64,000 nucleotides of DNA from assembly GCA_030280995.1 (NCBI GenBank), contig JASXTE010000011.1, positions 4,050,501-4,114,500 of the forward strand, given 5' to 3'. The DNA comes from Hemileia vastatrix (Eukaryota > Basidiomycota > Pucciniomycetes > Pucciniales > Zaghouaniaceae). Positions 45,177 through 57,700 of the stretch are shown here, one piece after another. A program made the translations under genes and the position numbers. Positions within the stretch are counted from its first letter, which is position 1; the number at the start of each line of letters is the position of its first letter. The notes under the pieces were generated by a model that saw only the letters and a program-made list of their open reading frames with translations, was not told the origin of the DNA and did not search any database.

Positions 45177-48100
45177 TCAATCTTCTTCATTTCTAGTGTC
45201 TCTGGGATAGAACCTCTTCACCTGGTCTGCAGCCACTATGTTCTTTAAGACTGCACCATCCAACTCTTCCAAAACATAAGAACCTAAAGACGCCTGAAAT
45301 CTGACTCTGTAAGGTCCGTTACAGCTGTCAGAAAACATTTTTCCCCACTGACTTTCCAAAATTCTATTATAAACCAAAACCAAAAAACCAGGTTTCAAGG
45401 GATTCCTGAGTCTATGAGCCAACTTCTTGTCCCAGTATCTGACTGATTGATTCCTAATCTTGACATTCCTCTCTACATTCTAACTTTTGCATCCTCGCAC
45501 CAAGTGATTCATCTGTTGAGTGCACAGCATCCCAATCAATTCCAAGAAAAGAGATAGCTTCCAAGTCCACTGGTAGAACAGCTTTCTGCCCAAACAATAA
45601 CTCATAAGGAGAATAGCCAGTTCTCCTCTTCAAAGTGACCCTATCAGCAAATAACTCCAAGGGTGAATAATGCCTCCAATTTTCAGCACTATCCTCACAC
45701 ATCTTTACCAAAGCATTCTTGATAACTTGATGGCCTATTTCAACCATGAATTCAGCTTCAGGATAATAAGGTGTAGCCACTCTAAATTTAGAACCAACAC
45801 TAGCCACAGCTACTTTAAATTCCGCAACAAACTCTGGCCCGTTATCAACAGTCACCAACTTCATCAACCCATACCTATAAATCCACTCCTTCTTCAAAAA
45901 CTCTGCCACATTCTTGGCAGTCAAATAAACCAGAGGAACTGCCTCAACCCAACCAGAAAAATCATCTCTGTCAACAATTAAGTATTTATACCTGCCCTCT
46001 TTAATATGGACAGCATCCAGACTGAATCGTCCAAAAACAGTTGTTTCACCAGTAGAACGGCCGACCTCTATAGGTTTCAAGTGACTTCTTCTTTGACATT
46101 CTTCACAAGATTGAACCCAACCCTGCACAGCCAACTTCATACCTGGCCACAAAAATCTGTCAGCTACTCTTCTATAAGTCTCCCCAAAGCCTCTATGACC
46201 AAGGTCTTCATGCAAAGAGTTCAACACAACTTCTTGAACCTTTTTCTGAGTCACCACAACTTGAGGATTAGAATGTTTCCTCCACATCAACCTTCTACCT
46301 GACACATAAAATCCAGGACTCTTTTTCTTGATTGCCAACCAAGTATCATCATCACAACTATCTGGCCTCTCCAAGGTCAACAGATATTCCACCATAATAA
46401 AATAAAACCCAGACTGAGTCCAGGTCTTATCTTCAAAATCCAACAAAACAACATATAAGGGTACAACTCTGTCATCAAAATCACCAGTGTGAACATGAGC
46501 CAATCGACCAGCCCAACAAGGACACCAATCCTTAAATTTTGGCACATCCTTCTCTTTCCACTGAATCTTGTGAGAAACCAGTTCACTAACAAAAACACCA
46601 TTTTCCATATTTGAGCTGTCCCAAACAACAACTCCATCTTTAACCACAAAAACATCCTGATCACCAGAGTCAAGATCAGATCCAGACAGTTTAGCCTCTT
46701 GGGTGAGGTCAGAAAAATCTTCAGCACCCTTTGTGCTGGCCCTAACCACTGGAACATCTTAATCAAACTTTTCAGCCTCAGAATCTTCATCTGTAGGTGG
46801 CCTCCTTGATAATCCATCAGGAATTGTAAAAGTTTTGCCTGGTTTGTGTACCATGTAAAAAGAAAAATGTTGAATAAGTGCCACCCACCTAGTCATTGGA
46901 GCCTTTGGAAGACTAGGTGTATTAATCATCTGAACCAAAGATTTTGCATCCACCTGCAGCTCAAAATGCTGCCCCACAAAACCTTCTGTAGCTTCTTTAA
47001 ACTTTTTGCTACACCACACAATTGCAACTTAGGTTGAGAATACCTAGATTCCACCTCATTAAACACCACAGACTCATATTGTATTGGCCTGACCCTCCCA
47101 GTTTTATCCTCCTGAGACAAAACAGCACCAGCAGCAATATAGCTTGAGTCCACTGCCAGATAACTTTTTCCAGTACCAACACCATAATCCAACTTGTGAA
47201 GAACAATATCTTCCCCAACAAACTTTTCCAACTTCTGGAAAGCCTCTTCACACTCTTAAGTCCATTCCCAATATGAATCTTTCCTGGTCAACCTCCTTAA
47301 AGGTGAAGCCAACAAAGAAAAATCTTTAATAAAAATCCTGACATATACACACAAACCCAAAAATCCCCTGACTTCAGTAGTATTTTTAGGCCTTGGCCAT
47401 GACTGAATTTTATTAATCTTTTTATTTGACATAATCCTTCCCTCTTTACATACCACATGACCCAGAATTTCTAAAGCAGTAACAAAACAACAGAATTTTG
47501 ACCCTGAATTGGTCAAACCAGCCTCTTCAATCTTAAATAACACTCTCTCTAGAGTTATTGCATATTCCCAAACAAACCTCCTTTTGCCGGGGTTCTCCAT
47601 TAACACCTCATTATCATAATCAGTAGATGGTACTTTAATTCCAACATCATCAATAAAAATACCAGCATGAGTAGGAACCTCATGCTGCAAAATCCAAGCC
47701 ATATGTGCTTGATATACTGACATTGAATTAGTTGCTCCTTGAGGCAACCTAGTGAGCTGAAATCTTCCCAAAGGAGTCTCAAAAGTTGTGAGGTGCCTTG
47801 AATCCCTATGAAGCTCCCTCTCATCATAACCACATATAATATCACCCAAACCATAACACACCCTTCCAGCAAAATCTTCAAAAAAATCCTCTGCACTTGG
47901 TGGCATACCAGCGTCCTTGATAGTGACTCTATTCAAGGCTCTAAGATCATGAACCACCCTCAACTTTCCATTCTGCTTCTTTACATAGAAACCAGACTTG
48001 AGTAACTGGATGTCGATTGTTTGTATAACAAAGTCTTGACTCTTTCCCTAACAATCTCCACAAAATCTTCTCTGATAGCAGCTGGAATCGGAATAAGTTT

Positions 48101-49333
48101 GATTTGCCATGGTTCATGACAAACCACAGGAATCAAGTAAGGTTCCCTATAAGAGTGCTTCAACACACCCCTTTTCTCTTCAACAAAAGCCACAGATTTT
48201 TCCCTTAGCACAATAATGTGCAACAACAACTTCTTTTCTTCTTCAGAAAACCATGTATCAAGACCAAAATTAACAACTTTCAACCTTTTGACAGTCACCC
48301 TAGCCGTCTCTACAAATTCTGGAGGATTCTTCACAAAAGGAGTACAGTACGGATCTCTTGACAAAGGAGGGCTCTTCAAGGGTGGATTCAAACCCAAAGG
48401 CATAGGCTCATTGACAGGCCTAATCTACTGTGCTACTTTCTTATACATTGCCGCTCCACCTTCAAATTAAGGGATCTTCAGAAATCTTCACCACCAGACC
48501 TGGAACAAAAACCCATGGTTTCCCCATTGCTCACATGTGTGGCCAAGGTAATGTTTTTGAAAGGTGTATAAGAAACCCTAGCAGTGCACAATTGGGAGGA
48601 CTTACTTTTAGACCCCAATCTCACCACTCCAAAACTTTTGCGCAATTTAAAATCTTCATCTTCACTTCCTTCATCCAAATCTTTGAATCTTGATTCATCT
48701 TCAGAATCTACTCTTCTAAAATTGAGCAGCTTAACCTAATGCTGGAGGCCCAAAAATTGATCTTGATGATCTTCTTTCTTCAAAATTTCCTGCAGTTTAA
48801 CTTCATGCTAAAGGCCCAAAAATTGATCTTGATGATCTTCTTTCTTCATTATCTTCAGATTTTTTTCTTGACTTTCTTGAATTATCTTGAAATCTTTATC
48901 TTCTTTTCTTGAGTTTTATTCTGACCTACAAAAATAACCAGGGGTTTCCCCAATGCTCACAGGTGTGGCCCAGGTAATTTTTTTGAAAGTTGTAGAAGAA
49001 ACCTTAATGGTGCACAATTTGGAGGACTTACTTTTAGTGCCCAATCTCACCACCCCAAAACTTTTCCGCATATCTTTCAATAAATATATATAACCAATCT
49101 TCTTCCTTTATAACCAATATTCTTCCTTGAGCTTGAATTAAAAATAATTGAGAATAATGAGAGAGAACAGAGACTTGATAAAAAACTTGATGAATACTTG
49201 CAGAGAAGAGAAACATTAAAAAGAGAATGTTGAAAATCCACTTGGTATATCTCCAAGGGAGCTGACCTACTACAACCTGGGATTTCCTCATATTGGGGAG
49301 AGGTTGTAGCACTAGGGCGATCAGCCCTTCTCA
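45177..49333 (-). pseudogene. pol: Element D pol, broken
   Basis: Reverse transcriptase with VVHDLRALN and FIDDVGIKV, RNase H with LAVDSSY and DAKSLVQM, integrase zinc site HEDLGHRG...SCEECQRR and core SLDAVHI, TVDNGPEF, PEAEFMVEIGHQ. No chromodomain. Breaks: stop near 49077, disrupted leader to 48404, shift near 47980, TAA 47256-47258, shift near 46990, TAA 46759-46761, shift near 45460. The frame ends at TGA 45177. One in-frame hairpin module (46686-46711) lies at the position equivalent to C. Confidence 0.88.
48512..49072 (-). repeat. Internal duplications in the D pol leader
   Basis: A segment of about 140 bp (48512-48652, GGTTTCCCCATTGCTCAC onward) recurs diverged at 48950-49072. Between them a unit of about 62 bp containing one hairpin module is tandemly doubled (48728-48790 and 48791-48852, sharing GGCCCAAAAATTGATC). 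No frame survives here. Confidence 0.7.
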
Positions 49334-49343
49334 TTATAAAAAA
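49261..49343 (-). promoter_or_regulatory. -1 ribosomal frameshift signal of element D
   Basis: Heptamer TTTTTTA (49343 to 49337, minus strand) in zero frame TCT TTT TTA, followed at once by the gag stop TAA. The -1 frame continues MRRADRPSA, matching the start of C pol. Downstream stems are GCTGATC/GGTCAGC (49319-49325 with 49261-49267) and a perfect nine-base CTACAACCT/AGGTTGTAG (49301-49309 with 49270-49278). Confidence 0.75.
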
Positions 49344-51711
49344 GACAGACCCTCACTAGAGCCTGAGCCACACTCCAAAAAACCAAAGGCAGAATCCACT
49401 TCTCTTCTTCTCCCACAACAATCCATGCACTGTCACATTGAAGATAAACCATGCCTGGTCTCCCAACCATCCTCTCCAGGGGATGATAACCTCATGTGAA
49501 GTCTCCTTTCATCTTCACCTTTCAACTCCAAACTGATTCCTGAATCAAATCAATAACCAATTCTTGCCTAAAAATCCATCAAGAATGGCCCACCCAAAAC
49601 AGCTTTAACTGTTCCCTTAGCAATATAAAAATGAACCTTCCCTGAGGCTTCGCCAACATCTAACTTCACAAGCACAGAAGTTCAAACCAATTCATTGACA
49701 TGTCCACCAATCCCTCTCAAATTCCCACAAATACCAGTTTTGATGGGGAGGCCCAAATGAGTAGCCTCAAACAAAGAAATAAGGTTTATCTGAGAACCTG
49801 AATACACCAATGCCCTTGCCTCCCTGCCATTCAGAGTGACATTGAAATAACCCAGAGGAGCAGAAAAATGAGCTTCCAACCCCTCACCAAACTTTTCAGC
49901 AGAATCACAAATGTATTCCACCTCCCCAGGAGAAACTCTTCTCCTTGTCAACAACTTATTTTGTCTATCAGAAAACCCTGGACTGATAGCATACAATTCC
50001 CCATAAGTAAGGGAAACCTGCTCATGATTCATCCTTTCCAGGACAGAGTCCATAAAATTAACTTGACCAAAAACTACTTGCCTCTCAAAGTGAGCTCTTT
50101 GCTTCACTACCTTGGTCCTACAAGCTTCTTGAGGACCAGCACCACAAACAGATTTACCATTTACAGGAACCAAACCAGATCCCTTGCCAGAACCTCTAAC
50201 TCCAGCAGGCTTTGGCAATGAAGCCAAAGGGACATCCTCCTCAGAGTCAGAATCAACCTCCATTGGCATTGGCTCACCATTCTTGTCCAATGCACCAAAA
50301 CTAGGAGGGCCCACGTCAGCCATACCCTTCTGCATCTTGTACAGCTCCTCTTTGCAGTACCTCTTCCTAGCTACACTCAGCTTAGGATCCACCTTTGAAG
50401 CATTTGGCTTTGGTTGGGCCTGAGAGCTGCTCTTAGGCCTTCCCACCTTCCCTGCTTCCACATCATAAACACCAGCTAAGCATTCTCTACTTGACTGTCC
50501 ACCACAGGAATACAACTCCAAACCACCAAATAAAGTAGAAAAAGAGACCTTATTGACCTCCCTCCCCTTTCCCTTGACATCATCATCCTCCTTACCAGAA
50601 GACTTCCCCTGATCAGGAATCTCCTCAAACCTTGGCCTTCTTTGATTGAGACCACCCCTTCTCCTGACCAAATCAACAGGAGCCTTCCCCTCACTGGGCT
50701 TCACAAAAGATCCATCAGGGAACTTGAAAACCCAACCATCAAATTCCAACTTTCCTTCAGACACATCCCTGTTCAATGCCCAACAATCATTGGACCTGTG
50801 CCCCCTCCTTCTGCAATAAGAGAAGACCCAAGGATAACTCCTACCAGCCCTCCTATCAAAATCTCTAGGATGAGAAGGTGCCTTATTGACCTTCTTAGCC
50901 TCCTGAACAAAAATATGCAGCTGCTTTGTGAGATCAGCCAACTTCTCCACCACTGGGTCCCTCTCCTGTTTGGGAACCTGCACCATATTCTTCTCCTCCT
51001 TCATCACCCTAACTTCCTCTTCAGCCAAAGCCTCACTGACTTTGCTGAGATATTTGGCACACCCCTCCTGATAGGTGTCCACAGCCAATAACTTCAAATG
51101 GGCCTCAACAGCCTCCTTCACCTTATTCAAGGCAGGAAACTTCTGCTCTCCTTTAGAAAGAGTCTTCATCAAGTCTTTTCTTGAAAGCTCCTTCAACACA
51201 TCCATCCTGACATCTCTAGCCAGGGCAGACCAAAAAACATCCTTGGCAGCATTTTCATGTGCCAGCTCCTCCACTTCTACCAAGTATTCCACCAAAGGAT
51301 CAAACTATAGCAGAAAATTTCTGTAACTATGAAAGTTACCAACACAATTATAAGATTTCCATTCACTGACAACCTTTTTCAGATCCACCATAGTGAACCT
51401 GACACCCCATCTATCTACCATCTCCCTACACAATAACTTCCAATCCCTCTTCTATGAGCCAGACATGGCCACAATCTCCTTCTCCACTGCCCTATCACCA
51501 ATGAAGAAAATTATCTGCTTTACCATGTCCAGGTAAGAAGCACCATACACTCCAGCAGCAGTTTCATAATTCTCCAGAAACCACTTGAAATCCTCCCCAT
51601 GAAACTTGGTACCATCAAAAGTTTTAATCCTTACACTCCTTGACCATCACAGCAGAAGGACCATCTCCCCCACTGACAGTCAACACAGAAATAGAGGAAC
51701 CAGTAGCCATT
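49334..51711 (-). pseudogene. gag: Element D gag-protease
   Basis: Start ATG 51711 (MATGSSIS, like E MASGSSIP). A small deletion soon after shifts the frame against E. The open part from 51295 to 49682 resembles C. The zinc knuckle has lost its first cysteine (FSYC where C has CSYC), and the protease motif reads ALVYSGSQ, so the catalytic Asp is Tyr. It ends at TAA 49334-49336 in the frameshift site. It is inactive on several counts. Confidence 0.87.
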
Positions 51712-51780
51712 CCTCCAGACCAAAACACCAAAATGATCCAACCAAAGAAAACAGAGATTCAAAATAAGTAGCAAGTTCTA

Positions 51781-51797
51781 CCCCACCTTGGACTCCA
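51781..51797 (-). promoter_or_regulatory. tRNA-type primer binding site of element D
   Basis: TGGAGTCCAAGGTGGGG on the minus strand, four bases (TTTC) from the LTR end CTACA. Same spacing and layout as in E. Confidence 0.7.
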
Positions 51798-51801
51798 GAA
51801 A

Positions 51802-52808
51802 TGTAGACAATCCTATAGTACTAGCTATAGTCCTTGACCAAGGGAGTTGGAGAAAAACCAGAGAGAAAATCCCCTGTCCCTTTGGAAAAAAAGAGTAAGA
51901 TTTACTTGCTAAAGTAAGTTGGTTCCTGTTTTATAAAGCCCCTTTTTCAACACACTCGAATGCTTGATGAGCCATTAAAGTAGTCCCCAGACAGACTACC
52001 AGACCAAAGAACTGAAATGTAGACCAATGTCCACACCAGAGAAAGAAGAGATACCTGATGTAGGCTCCAAATCCACACCAGAGACAGCAATAATACTTGA
52101 TATAGCTTGCAAGACTATACCAGAGAACCTGTTGCTAAAGTTTAGTTAAATGAAGAGCTAACCTTGCAACAAAAACAGCCAATTGTGGTCAAAAACAGTG
52201 AAAACTGAGTGAGGAACAAGGATATCACCTCCGGATGGTTGTATGATAATTAAAGCTGCCCCAAACTGTCTTATTCAGTATTTACACATATTCCATCCTC
52301 TAAGAGCCCATGCACACCAACAAATTTGGCGCCTGTACCAGCTAAATTGAATAAAAACCCTCCAGAAGCGCTACAAAACCTTCTAAAACAGAGGCGGGCA
52401 GGCCACCCAATGTTGGAGATGCCGCCTGAAGCGACCTGGCCTCCCTGAAGCCAGAAAACCAATAAAAACATCTAATCTACTTAGAAAAATTTACTACAAC
52501 TACTAAAACCCTTAAAACACAAAATTACGCTATAAAAACATTGTGAGATGAAATATAGAGCTAAATTAGCCATATCTAATGGTACTAAGAACTCAACCCT
52601 AAGACTTAAGGTTAGCCCGTAAAACGTGAAAAACAAAATTAAACAGCTATCTTTTGTAACTGAAGAGTGAGGAAATGGCCTCTTAAAACTTAGAATATGA
52701 AAAATATTATCAAGACATGAAATATATAGAAATACAGGGGCTATCAAATGATAGTACCCACATACCTGCAGTCTCAATATTCACAGAATAAAACCAGGAA
52801 AACTCCCA
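51802..52808 (-). repeat. 5' LTR of element D, truncated
   Basis: Matches 40017-41103 up to the CAATT-TTCAAC segment, then changes abruptly into the LTR of F. The terminal part, about 80 bp in the 3' LTR (AGATGCCAATTAAG onward), is missing. Confidence 0.88.
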
Positions 52809-53470
52809 ATTCTTCAACCTAAATTAGTCAATCTCTCAATAGTGTGTGTCAGTCTTTTCCTCAATAAGCGACGCACAGCGCAATAGTCAATGTAATATTA
52901 TGCTAAAAGGTTTTTTAAATGTCTGTGGATTATTTTAAGGGGTAGTGAGAATGGACAGAATGGATAGTGGAGGATTAAAGGGTTGACGGATGTTAGTGAG
53001 GAGGGTCCAAGTGTAACCAGTGTATTTTTAAATGGTCTGTGGTGTGTGGAATAGTGGATGGGTATGAGGTCAATGGGAGGAAGAGTAAAGGATATAAAAG
53101 GGGTTGGGTTTTTGGTTCGGCATTCTTTAGAATTAAATTATAAAACGTATATATAGTTAATAGTGGTAAAAAAATTGGTTAAATCATTATTATTGTATCT
53201 TTCCTTATTTTCTCAGTAATCATTTCTAAATCCTAAATCTTTGATTATTGAGTTTCCAACCCTTTGTGAGATTTTAAGAATTTTAACATTACCTTTAAAT
53301 TATATTAAAATTCTTCTCAAACATATCTCAAAGCAGTAGCTTTTCACTCGAGTCATCTTTGAATCACTTCCACAAAGATTTCCTCTGTGCATAGAAGAAG
53401 TTTCTAAACTCCTCCCTCCATCTCACTTCCAGAGACACCCTTGACCTTGTGCGTAGGTCTTCCGGTGACA
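52809..53470 (+). repeat. 5' LTR of element F, truncated
   Basis: Begins inside the LTR at CTAAATTAGTCAATC; about 170 bp including the TGTCAC end are missing at the junction with D. TATA box 53093-53099, RNA start region AGAATTAAATTATA 53129-53142. The primer site TATAATTTAATTCT follows at 53472-53485 and is its exact complement. Confidence 0.88.
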
Positions 53471-53545
53471 GTATAATTTAATTCTCCATAGTTCTCATTC
53501 TTTGTACTACTACATCCTTTTTCAGGTGTTTTCTAAATTCTTAAA

Positions 53546-54733
53546 ATGGCACCTGTTCAATGCACTTCTACTACAGGCACTACTACTAGAGCTTGCGCCA
53601 GAGGCAGGCCAACAGCCACACGGCCTGTTTCCCGCACCCACTCCTTGGAACCACTTGACCTAATGGAACGGCAGCATTCAGTCCAATCTGTAGAAGACAT
53701 CCCACAAGATTTTGATGATTCTAGTGATGATGAAGAAGCAGAGAATACAATGCACAAGGCACCATCCGCCCCTACTACTCACCATTCTGGTGAACCTTCG
53801 GAACCTGGACCATCTAATTCTCTGGAGGACTTCATGAGACTTTTCATGAAGACCCTTTCCAATACAAAGTCTTCAGAGGGATCTAAATTCAGAACTCCTT
53901 CCATGAAATCTCCCAATAAATTTGATTGAGAACATCCAGACAGATTGGGGCCCTTCTTTCAAACCTGAAAGCTCCTGTTCCATAATGACCCTCAAACCTT
54001 CAATAAAAACCAATCAAAGGTTGTTTATGCTTCTTCATTACTAGCCAGGAAATCAGCAAGATGGTTCGAGCCTTATCTTCTCATGCTCTCTTCAACAGAA
54101 ACCCACTTACTTATTAATAACTGGGAAAAGTTCGAAGACCAACTCTTCACGTTGTTTGGTGACCGTAATGAAACTGACAACGCAGAAATTGAACTTGATT
54201 TTCTTTGCATGAGTGATAATGGTAAAGCCTCTGAATATATCTCAAACTTCAGAGCACTTCAAACTCGAGTAGGTTGGAATGATGCTGCCCTCAAATATCA
54301 TTTCAAAAAAGGACTTCTTTTGAGGATTCTGGATCAGTTAAATCTTCACGGTCAGAAGATGACTACTTTAACGGATTTAATGGATTAGAGCCTCGAACTT
54401 GACGGTGTTTACCAAGGATGACTTCAACATCTTTGATACACAAACAAATCTCAAGGCCTAAATTTTAAATCGGGACCTTCTTCACACACACGGACAACTC
54501 GATCCTCCTCGACTCAATCCAAACCCAATAAGGGAAAGGACAAACCTTGACCTAAAAGCTCAACCCCAGGCAATATAAGCAAAATACTGGATCCATAAGG
54601 GGAACTTAAAGAAGCTGAGAGGAAGAGATGAGCAGAGAATGGGTTATGTATGTATTTTGGGGGTAAGAACAAGCTGGAAGATTGTGTAAAGTTGAAGAAA
54701 AGAGAAGGTACTAGTTCAAAGTCAAAAAACTAG
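53546..54733 (+). pseudogene. gag: Element F gag
   Basis: Starts MAPVQCTSTTG, matching A. A TGA after NKFD (53927-53929), where A has GGA, and further stops follow. The core (ARWFEPYL, LFTLFGD, DQLNLHGQ) is recognisable. The TGA after GKDKP is shared with A. The zinc knuckle region is degraded. Confidence 0.87.
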
Positions 54734-54747
54734 TAGATAGTTTACTT

Positions 54748-57700
54748 GTGTGCAAAGAAAGCTATCTTATCTCTCCCAGTGCAAAGAACCTCCATGTCTT
54801 AAGGACTGGACTTGCCTTAAACTGCTTGAGATTCATTCTTTTTAAGCAGGATATCCCCTTCAGTTGTCTTATAGACTCTGGAGCTTCAATTTCTTTTGTC
54901 AGTTTATCTTTTTCCAAGAAGTTACAACTAACATTTACAGATATCGATCGAACTCCAATTTACTTGGTCAAATAAGAGGTACCCAAATATTGGGTAAGTA
55001 AGAAAGTTTTATGGGTTTTCAACTTTCCAAACTTTCCCCCCTTTAAGTGGGAATTATCAGTCTTGGACGCCCCAAGGATGGACGATACCATTCTTGGCCA
55101 TGACTTTTTAACGCATTGGAATCCTGAAATTGATTGGTCCTGGGGATTGATCACCCCATGCACTAAGTATATTTTTGATTCTTCAATTCAGGTCAATAGG
55201 GAGTTAAACAACCCACCTGAAAATGTCTTGCTAGAGGACAAATCTCTGCCAGATGACTTGCAAGCATCTGATCTTTCTCTAAATGAGCAATTGGATAACC
55301 CTTCTAGCTCAATGACTTCACTCGAAGAGGATTTAAATTGCCTTGAAGTAATCAAATTATGCTCTCTCAATTCTGGTCTTCCCTCAACATATTCTCTAGA
55401 AGATGATGAGGACAACCAAATCAACGTTGAAGCCATTAAATTGACTCTACCAGAAATCTATCATGGTTTCCTCAATGTTATCTCAATCCGCAAGGCCAAT
55501 AAGTTATTACCTCATCGACCCTACAACCATCAAATAGAGTTAATAGGTCCAGTACCTCCGGCAAGTCCTGTCTATTCTTTGTCGAAGGACGAATCTCAAG
55601 TTCTTTGAGACTACATTGCAGAGAATGTAGCCAAAGGTTTCATCAGAGCCAGTAAATCTCCAACCAGCTCCCCTGTTCTTTTTGTAAAGAAAAAAGACGG
55701 TAGTCTTAGGTTGTGTGTTGACTATAGAAAGCTCAAAACAGTCACTAAGAAGAATGAATATCCTGTTCCTCCTATGTCATTGCTTCTTACCCTTTTCAAT
55801 GGTGCTGATTTCTTTTCTAAAATTGATCTTAGAGGCACTTACAATCTTATTCTCATTGCAGAAGGTCATGAGCCACTGACTGCAATGCGCACTAGATTTG
55901 GTAGTTTTGAATATTTAGTTATGCCTTTTGGATTGTGCAGTGCACCATCGACTTTTCAAGCTTTTGTCAATGACATCTTTCAGGATGTTGTCAAACAATT
56001 TGTTGTTGTCTATTTAGATGATATTTTAATTTTCTCAAAGACACTGGATGAACATATTCATCATGTTCAACAGGTTCTAAATCAACTTTGAGATCACGGT
56101 CTCTATGCCAAGCACAATAAATACAAATTTTATCTTAAATAAATTAATTTTTTGGGTTTTAGGTTATCCACTAATGGTTTAGTCATGGACAACAAAAAGG
56201 TCCAAAAAGTCCTGGAATGGCCTGAGCCCAAAACCGTTAAATCCCTCCAAGGATTTTTGGGTTTTGCCAATTTCTATAGAAGATTTATTAAAGATTACTC
56301 TAAAACTATTTCCAATCTTACTTCTCTTCTTAGAAAAGATATTCCTTTTGCTTTTACTTCTAAAGCACAAAAGGAATTTGAAGCATTGAAGACTGCGTTC
56401 ACCACAGCCCCAATTCTTTGACACTTTGATCCTTCTGCTTTGACAATAGTCGAGACAGATGCTAGCAATTATGCTATCGCAGGGGTAATTTCTCAATTAT
56501 ATCCTGAAACAAAATTGTTTCATCCTGTTGCTTTTGAGTCACGCAAACTTGTTGCAGCAGAATTAAATTATGAAATTCATGACAAAGAGCTTTTAGCTAT
56601 CATCCATTGTCTTACAAAATGGGGCTCTTTTCTTCTCAGCCTAGATAGTCCTTTTCAAATTCTAACAGACCACAATGCTTTGAAATACTTTATGTCTTCC
56701 AAAGTGTTAACCAGGCGTTAAGCCAGGTGGGCTGAATTTCTGTCTGACTTTCCTTTTTCTATTTCCTATCGCCCAGGTAAGAGCTTTATTGTCCCAGATA
56801 TCTTGTCACGTTCGGACAATGTTTACCCACAGTGGGGGGACGCATTTGCTGACAAGAACCCAGAAAATGTGAAATCAATTTTCAACGAATCAATGTTAAT
56901 GACTCATCAACTTAATTCAATGACAATTTATCTTTTCAAAATCCACTATCCAACATCCTCAAATCTCAGTCAAAGGACAATTATTGTTTAGGGTTAAAAG
57001 ACAAAATACTCTTGAAGCAAGGGGCCAAAATATTTAGTATTGAATCAGGTCTATTAGTTTTTGAAGGTGCAGTAGTCATACCCGACAACAATGAAATAAA
57101 ATTATGGATTTTCAATAGTCGATATGATTCTCCATTAGCTGGTTATTTTGTTGTTGATAAAACCTACCAGTTAATAGCGAGGGATTTCTTCTGGCCAGGG
57201 ATGACCAGAGAAATCAATGCCTATATAAGAGTTGTTATGAATGTAATAGGAATAAGGCTCCCCGTCACCAGAAGCATGGGTTGCTTCAACTGCTTCCTAT
57301 TCCCTCTAAAACGTGGGAATCTTTATCAATGGATTTCATTTCTCAACTTCCTCTTTCTAATAATTTTGATGCTATATTAGTAATAGTAGATAGATTTTCA
57401 AAGATGTCTATATTTATTAAAACCACTACTACTGCTAAAGCAGAAGATTTGTCAAAATTGTTCCTAGAATATGTATTTTTTAAACATGGCTTACCTAATG
57501 ATATTATTTCAGATAGAGGCTCATTGTTTGTATCCACATTCTGGACTCAACTGTGTTGACAACTCAATATTACGAGGAACCTCTCCACGGCCTATCATCC
57601 TGAAACAGATGAGCAAACGGAAAGGGTCAATTAAATCCTCAAACAATACCTTCGAATGTATTTCAGTTACCAACAAGACGATTGGACCACATGATTACAA

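Larger units (their letters stand above)
40017..52808 (-). mobile_element. Element D: Ty3/gypsy retrotransposon of the C type, decayed
   Basis: 3' LTR 40017-41103 and a truncated 5' LTR 51802-52808 (TGTAGA...GACCACA on the plus strand). Minus-strand order as in C: primer site, gag-protease, frameshift signal, pol, structured region, two antisense genes, polypurine tract. CpG is strongly depleted. It is inserted in the Plavaka-like transposase. The outer end of the 5' LTR is lost at the junction with F, so no target duplication can be checked. Confidence 0.9.
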
